A stretch of 26,075 nt of DNA from an uncultured Candidatus Melainabacteria bacterium (GTDB lineage: Bacteria; Cyanobacteriota; Vampirovibrionia; Gastranaerophilales; Gastranaerophilaceae), in the NCBI GenBank assembly GCA_934754735.1, contig CAKVJE010000018.1, forward strand, positions 1 to 26,075, given 5' to 3'. Position numbers and translations under genes: made by a program. This document shows, in pieces, positions 22,595 through 26,075 of this stretch (position 1 is its first letter; every line of letters begins with the position of its first letter). The notes under the pieces are model-generated. The model worked only from the letters and a program-made list of their open reading frames with translations. It was not told the origin of the DNA and did no database searches.

Positions 22595-23299
22595 ATGGAA
22601 GATATCAAAAAGATAGTAAAAGAATGTGATTTAAAACATGTAGCTATAATTATGGATGGCAACAGACGCTGGGCAAAAGAAAGAAATTTGCCATCAGCTT
22701 TCGGACATAAAAAAGGCGTCGATGCTCTAAAAGCTACAATGAGAGCTTGTGATGATTTCGGTATAAAGTATTTGACTGTTTATGCGTTTTCAACTGAAAA
22801 CTGGAACAGAAAGCCGGAAGAAGTGAATTTCTTAATGGATTTGTTGGGTCAGACATTAAAAAACGAATTAAAAGAAATGCACGAAAACAATGTTGTAATA
22901 TCATTTATAGGCGACACGACTAAATTAAGCCCTAAATTGCAAGAAATCTTAAAAAATTCCGTTGAGACAACTAAAAACAATACCGGAGTTAATTTACAAA
23001 TCGCATTTAATTATGGTTCTCGTGATGAAATTGTACATGCAGTTAGAGAAATCGTAGCCTCTGGAGAAACTGATATAACAGAAGAAACTATTTCTAAGCA
23101 TTTGTACACAGCAAACATTCCGGATCCTGATTTGTTAATTCGAACCGGCGGAGAAATGCGGGTTTCTAACTATCTTTTATGGCAAATTGCTTATTCTGAA
23201 TTTATCGTAATAAAAGAATTCTGGCCGGAATTTGATAAAGAAAAATTAGCAGAATGCGTAGTTGAATACAAACGCAGAAATCGCAGATTCGGTGCATAA
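22595..23299 (+). CDS. uppS: Undecaprenyl diphosphate synthase (cis-prenyltransferase)
   Basis: UppS builds the C55 lipid carrier of cell-wall and O-antigen precursors from farnesyl diphosphate and eight isopentenyl units. The 234 residues fit. HVAIIMDGNRRWAKERNLPS (15-34) carries the catalytic Asp21 and the diphosphate-binding Arg. AFSTENWNR is the second signature, and PDPDLLIRTGGEMRVSNYLL the third; RTGGE replaces the commoner RTSGE. The ATG at 22595 is chosen because the longer open frame upstream is repeat DNA and unlike the family. The ribosome site there is weak (GGGAAA). Confidence 0.94.
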   Translation: MEDIKKIVKECDLKHVAIIMDGNRRWAKERNLPSAFGHKKGVDALKATMRACDDFGIKYLTVYAFSTENWNRKPEEVNFLMDLLGQTLKNELKEMHENNVVISFIGDTTKLSPKLQEILKNSVETTKNNTGVNLQIAFNYGSRDEIVHAVREIVASGETDITEETISKHLYTANIPDPDLLIRTGGEMRVSNYLLWQIAYSEFIVIKEFWPEFDKEKLAECVVEYKRRNRRFGA

Positions 23300-23322
23300 T
23301 TAATTAAAAAAAGGAAATAGCT

Positions 23323-24021
23323 ATGGAAAGAACAACATTTATAACAAAATTTTTAACAGTATATATTGCGCAAATAATTGTATTGATGCTAATGTCAATT
23401 TGTATGGCAATAAATTCAAATTATACAATTGATTTCGCAACAATAACTTCTATACTCTTCACATTTTCTGTACAATCTCTTTTTAATGCTTCATTGATTA
23501 CTGTTATATGGCTTATTCTTGATTTTTATAAAAATAGCTTTAACAATAAATTTGTAAACGTTTCAATAGCTTGTTTTTTTTACTCTATTGCTAATAATTA
23601 TCAAGAATGTTGTTCCAATTTAAACTTATTGAGTTTTGTACAATTACTACTTAATATAGTAGCAATATTACTAATGGAAAAAATATTCTTATATTTAAAC
23701 AAAAAACGATACTGGATACAATTCTTATCTAAATTTTGTTCGATATTGACTATTATATGCGTATATCTAGTGCTTATATTTGAATTACTACTCGTTTGTT
23801 CTAAATTTGCAAAAATACATTTATATAATATTTTTGATATTATTCGCGACTTGATTGGTTTTATTGATATTCGCTTATGGAGTGTTCTACCACAACATTT
23901 TGGACGTTATATAGCTCCGTTTCTTCTTATTGGAATAATAGTTTTAATACGACAACTATTACTTCTTTACTTTAATGATTTGTTAAAAAATACTGAAGAT
24001 TCTTCAAATGAAAAAGAATAA
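23323..24021 (+). CDS. Unknown polytopic membrane protein
   Basis: A 232-residue protein with no recognised family. About five to six membrane segments are visible, near residues 8-28, 40-65, 78-95 (weaker), 102-122, 135-160 and 195-218. It contains a cluster NNYQECCSNLN in the third segment's flank and several other cysteines. The tail is charged and hydrophilic (LLKNTEDSSNEKE). AAGGAAAT precedes the start. It lies 23 bases after uppS, on the same strand, and a terminator follows 80 bases later. Very AT-rich, isoleucine-, leucine- and phenylalanine-rich; no transport motif can be named. Confidence 0.75.
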   Translation: MERTTFITKFLTVYIAQIIVLMLMSICMAINSNYTIDFATITSILFTFSVQSLFNASLITVIWLILDFYKNSFNNKFVNVSIACFFYSIANNYQECCSNLNLLSFVQLLLNIVAILLMEKIFLYLNKKRYWIQFLSKFCSILTIICVYLVLIFELLLVCSKFAKIHLYNIFDIIRDLIGFIDIRLWSVLPQHFGRYIAPFLLIGIIVLIRQLLLLYFNDLLKNTEDSSNEKE

Positions 24022-24095
24022 AATCATTGGTAAAATGTTAAAATTAAACATCAAATAAATCTCTAACGTAATGTATTAATTTATCCACTTAAAGT

Positions 24096-24130
24096 AAAAA
24101 ATAGGATGACAAAATGTCATCCTATTTTTT
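24096..24130. terminator. Bidirectional rho-independent terminator
   Basis: An 11-bp stem, ATAGGATGACA (24101-24111) with TGTCATCCTAT (24115-24125), is bracketed by an A-run on the left and a T-run on the right, so it has a T-run on both strands. It serves the uppS-side operon and the converging PFP gene. Confidence 0.88.
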
Positions 24131-24141
24131 ACACATATAGT

Positions 24142-25821
24142 TTAAACGTTAGCTAATTTTGCTTCGCTTTCAAGTTGCAATGTTACTGTTGTAATATCAC
24201 AAACTGATGAAGGTCCGAAGTATTGGATAGCACCTGGGAACAAGTATCTGTCATTTAGTGCCCAATCTTCTCTGTTAGCTTCAAGTTTCTTGAATACAGG
24301 GCCATCAAGTTCAACCAACGCTTTCTTGATAACAGGTTTCATTTCGCCATGTCTTCTTTCCATGTTCATCATCATAGTAAGTGGAACACCACCTGCAATC
24401 CAATCATTAGCAGGTTCTGTTAAGTTTCTAACTGATGATAAGTAACCTGTTAGGCCGAAGTTAATCAAAGCAAATGCGTTGAAACCAAGTGAATAGCAAT
24501 AGTCTGCATCAAAGTTAGAAGGGAATGCACAACGTCCTTCATAACCGAAGAAGTGTGATTGAGTTGAGAATTTACCTGAGAATTTTCCTTCTTTTTTCAA
24601 TCCTGCTAATTTTTCTTCAATCATAGAGATTAAAAGTTTTTCAGTTTCAATCTTAGACACTTGAACATTGCCGTGTGGGTCTCTATCCATCAATAATTGT
24701 GATTTAATTAAAGCTGGAAGTGATTTGAATACACCAGCGTTTTCGCTTGAAAGTGTGTTTTCAATGATAGCGATTTTTTCAGCATCAGAGCCTGAAGTGT
24801 ATTTAGAATCTTTTTCTAAAGTTGGCATGATGTCGTTCAAGTTAGCAATCATAGTCTTCAATTCTGGAACGAATTCAATTAAACCTTCAGGAATAACTGC
24901 AATACCAAAGTTTTTACCCATTTCAGAACGTTTTACAACGATATCTGTCATATAATCAATGATTGATGATAAAGACATTTTCTTTTGTTCAACTTCTTCT
25001 GAAATTAAAGTAATGTTTGGTTGAGTTTGAAGAGCTGCTTCCAATGCTACGTGAGAAGCACTTCTACCCATGATTTTTACAAAGTGCCAATATTTTTTAG
25101 CTGAGTTAGCATCTCTTTCAATGTTACCGATAAGTTCACCATAAGTTTTTGTAGCTGTATCAAAACCGAATGAAATTTCGATTTGTTCGTTTTTCAAGTC
25201 ACCGTCAATTGTTTTAGGACAACCAATAACTTGAATGCCAGCATTGTTAGCAACAAACCATTCAGCTAATAATGCTGCGTTTGTGTTAGAGTCATCACCA
25301 CCGATAATTACAACAGCAGTAATGTTTAATTTTTTGCAAACTTCTAAAGCTGATTTAAATTGTTCTTCAGTTTCCAATTTAGTTCTGCCAGAACCGATGA
25401 TATCGAAGCCACCTGTGTTTCTGTAATCGTTGATGAATTCGTCATTGAATTCTACATATTTGCCTTCAATAATACCGCTTGGGCCACCCAAGAAACCGTA
25501 AAGGTTGTTGTTTGAGTTAGCTTGTTTCAAAGCGTCGTAAAGACCTGCAATAACGTTGTGTCCGCCAGGAGCTTGACCGCCTGATAGAATAACACCAACA
25601 TTTCTAACTTCGCTTGGAGTTGATTCATTTGAAGTTTGGAAAGTTACGGTTGGCTTTCCGTAAGTATTTTTGAATAAAGCTTTAATTTCTTCTTGGTTAG
25701 CAACAGATTCAGTTGCAGAACCTTCTTGAGAAACTAAGTGGTTAATACCGTGTGCCAATGAAGCAGGAAGCTTAGGCTGGTATTTTAATCTTTCGATTTG
25801 TAATGGTGATAAATTTGTCAT
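24142..25821 (-). CDS. PPi-dependent 6-phosphofructokinase (long type)
   Basis: Converts fructose 6-phosphate to the 1,6-bisphosphate using pyrophosphate, reversibly, in glycolysis and gluconeogenesis. The 559-residue length fits the long PFP clade, not the 320-residue [15 protein letters not shown] (81-89) begins the nucleotide/PPi loop. GGDDSNTNA (174-182) has the second Asp that blocks ATP binding, a mark of PPi enzymes; ATP-PFK has [12 protein letters not shown] (202-209) carries the lysine typical of PFP and the catalytic Asp, and MGRSASH binds substrate. The start at 25821 is chosen behind AAAGGAAA; an ATG nine codons upstream would lie before the likely transcription start. Confidence 0.95.
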   Translation of the reverse strand: MTNLSPLQIERLKYQPKLPASLAHGINHLVSQEGSATESVANQEEIKALFKNTYGKPTVTFQTSNESTPSEVRNVGVILSGGQAPGGHNVIAGLYDALKQANSNNNLYGFLGGPSGIIEGKYVEFNDEFINDYRNTGGFDIIGSGRTKLETEEQFKSALEVCKKLNITAVVIIGGDDSNTNAALLAEWFVANNAGIQVIGCPKTIDGDLKNEQIEISFGFDTATKTYGELIGNIERDANSAKKYWHFVKIMGRSASHVALEAALQTQPNITLISEEVEQKKMSLSSIIDYMTDIVVKRSEMGKNFGIAVIPEGLIEFVPELKTMIANLNDIMPTLEKDSKYTSGSDAEKIAIIENTLSSENAGVFKSLPALIKSQLLMDRDPHGNVQVSKIETEKLLISMIEEKLAGLKKEGKFSGKFSTQSHFFGYEGRCAFPSNFDADYCYSLGFNAFALINFGLTGYLSSVRNLTEPANDWIAGGVPLTMMMNMERRHGEMKPVIKKALVELDGPVFKKLEANREDWALNDRYLFPGAIQYFGPSSVCDITTVTLQLESEAKLANV

Positions 25822-25849
25822 AAAAAGTTTCCTTTCTTCTTTTGACAAA

Positions 25850-25855
25850 ATTATA
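25850..25855 (-). promoter_or_regulatory. -10 box of the PFP gene
   Basis: A perfect TATAAT on the minus strand 28 bases before the ATG at 25821. The -35 at the usual distance is poor (TTTCTT). The 100 bases further upstream lead into the HLR1 repeat. Confidence 0.5.
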
Positions 25856-25963
25856 CAACAAAAAAAGAGCGTAAGAAATATAAATAAACTAGTCTCTAGA
25901 ATTCCCTCACTTTAGCTACGCATCAATTTCCTCAAGTAAGATGGAAATAATTGTTCACAATTT

Positions 25964-25981
25964 TATGTAAAGAAATGTAAC
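25964..25981 (-). promoter_or_regulatory. HLR1-type box (RpaB-binding consensus), copy 2
   Basis: On the minus strand GTTACATT-TC-TTTACATA, identical to the box at 3670-3687 and a full match to the HLR1 consensus. It is about 120 bases before the likely PFP transcription start, further than usual for direct activation, so another start site may be used. Confidence 0.5.
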
Positions 25982-26075
25982 AATATAAAACGTATAGTGC
26001 AATTCTTGAACAGAAATATACTTTATATATATGTAAGTCGAAACTAAGAAAAACGGCAAGCATTAAATAAACACG
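25964..26075 (-). repeat. 112-nt dispersed repeat, copy 2 (upstream of PFP)
   Basis: Reverse complement of 3576-3687, identical at 111 of 112 positions. Like copy 1 it is upstream of a gene and in that gene's orientation, here about 142 bases before the PFP start. It runs into the right edge, so it may be longer than seen. Downstream of the HLR1 box the sequence differs from copy 1. Confidence 0.85.

Noticed and set aside
25909..25926. A further copy of the TACGTGCGTAGC 12-mer upstream of PFP (TGCGTAGC on the minus strand)
   Set aside because: Only 8 bases match and no other block of the 108-nt unit is near.

Overview
The window is about 26 kb of AT-rich DNA from a Gram-negative bacterium. 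A Kdo-8-phosphate phosphatase and two TolC-like envelope proteins argue for an outer membrane. A motA-motB pair argues for flagellar motility. A long PPi-type phosphofructokinase argues for an energy-saving fermentative glycolysis. The contiguous murC-murB-ddl-ftsQ order, the low GC, and two exact matches to the cyanobacterial HLR1 (RpaB-box) consensus together suggest a non-photosynthetic relative of Cyanobacteria (Melainabacteria/Vampirovibrionia, Gastranaerophilales-like). That placement is an inference from gene content, not a search result.

Layout. (1) 1-2402, minus strand: motA, motB and a partial RNase H-like gene cut by the left edge, all overlapping and so translationally coupled. 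(2) 2452-2880: a small cupin gene with its own promoter and a strong terminator. (3) 2880-3780: a gene-free, repeat-rich stretch. It holds a degenerate 108-nt tandem repeat, two facing GTAG-palindrome (REP-like) elements, a possible structured element, a minus-strand terminator, and a 112-nt repeat ending in an HLR1 site. (4) 3788-4778: a small unknown membrane protein facing kdsC. (5) 4861-6964: aroE followed by an uncharacterised ATP-grasp enzyme. (6) 6965-7359: a MITE-like repeat and a (GTA)10 microsatellite ahead of an unknown acidic protein (7360-8529). (7) 13850-8572, minus strand: the cell-wall and division cluster murC, murB, ddl, ftsQ, hemW, with a REP-like element between murC and murB. 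(8) 13967-18759: valS, rsmE and a CCA-adding/poly(A) polymerase family gene. (9) 18821-24021: a run with two paralogous secreted TolC-like proteins, an M16 peptidase homologue that has lost its zinc motif, an MpaA-like M14 carboxypeptidase, uppS and a polytopic membrane protein. (10) 24142-25821, minus strand: PPi-dependent phosphofructokinase, with a second copy of the 112-nt HLR1 repeat upstream that runs into the right edge.

Most genes are housekeeping: cell-wall precursors (murC, murB, ddl, uppS), division (ftsQ), aromatic biosynthesis (aroE), translation (valS, rsmE, cca) and glycolysis. The most unusual signals are the 112-nt repeat (111/112 identical between copies 22 kb apart, each upstream of a gene in the same relative orientation and each ending in a perfect HLR1 box), the paralogous TolC-like pair next to a zinc-less M16 protein, and the mosaic of short repeats at 2924-3318. 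No tRNA, rRNA, CRISPR array or intact insertion sequence was seen.
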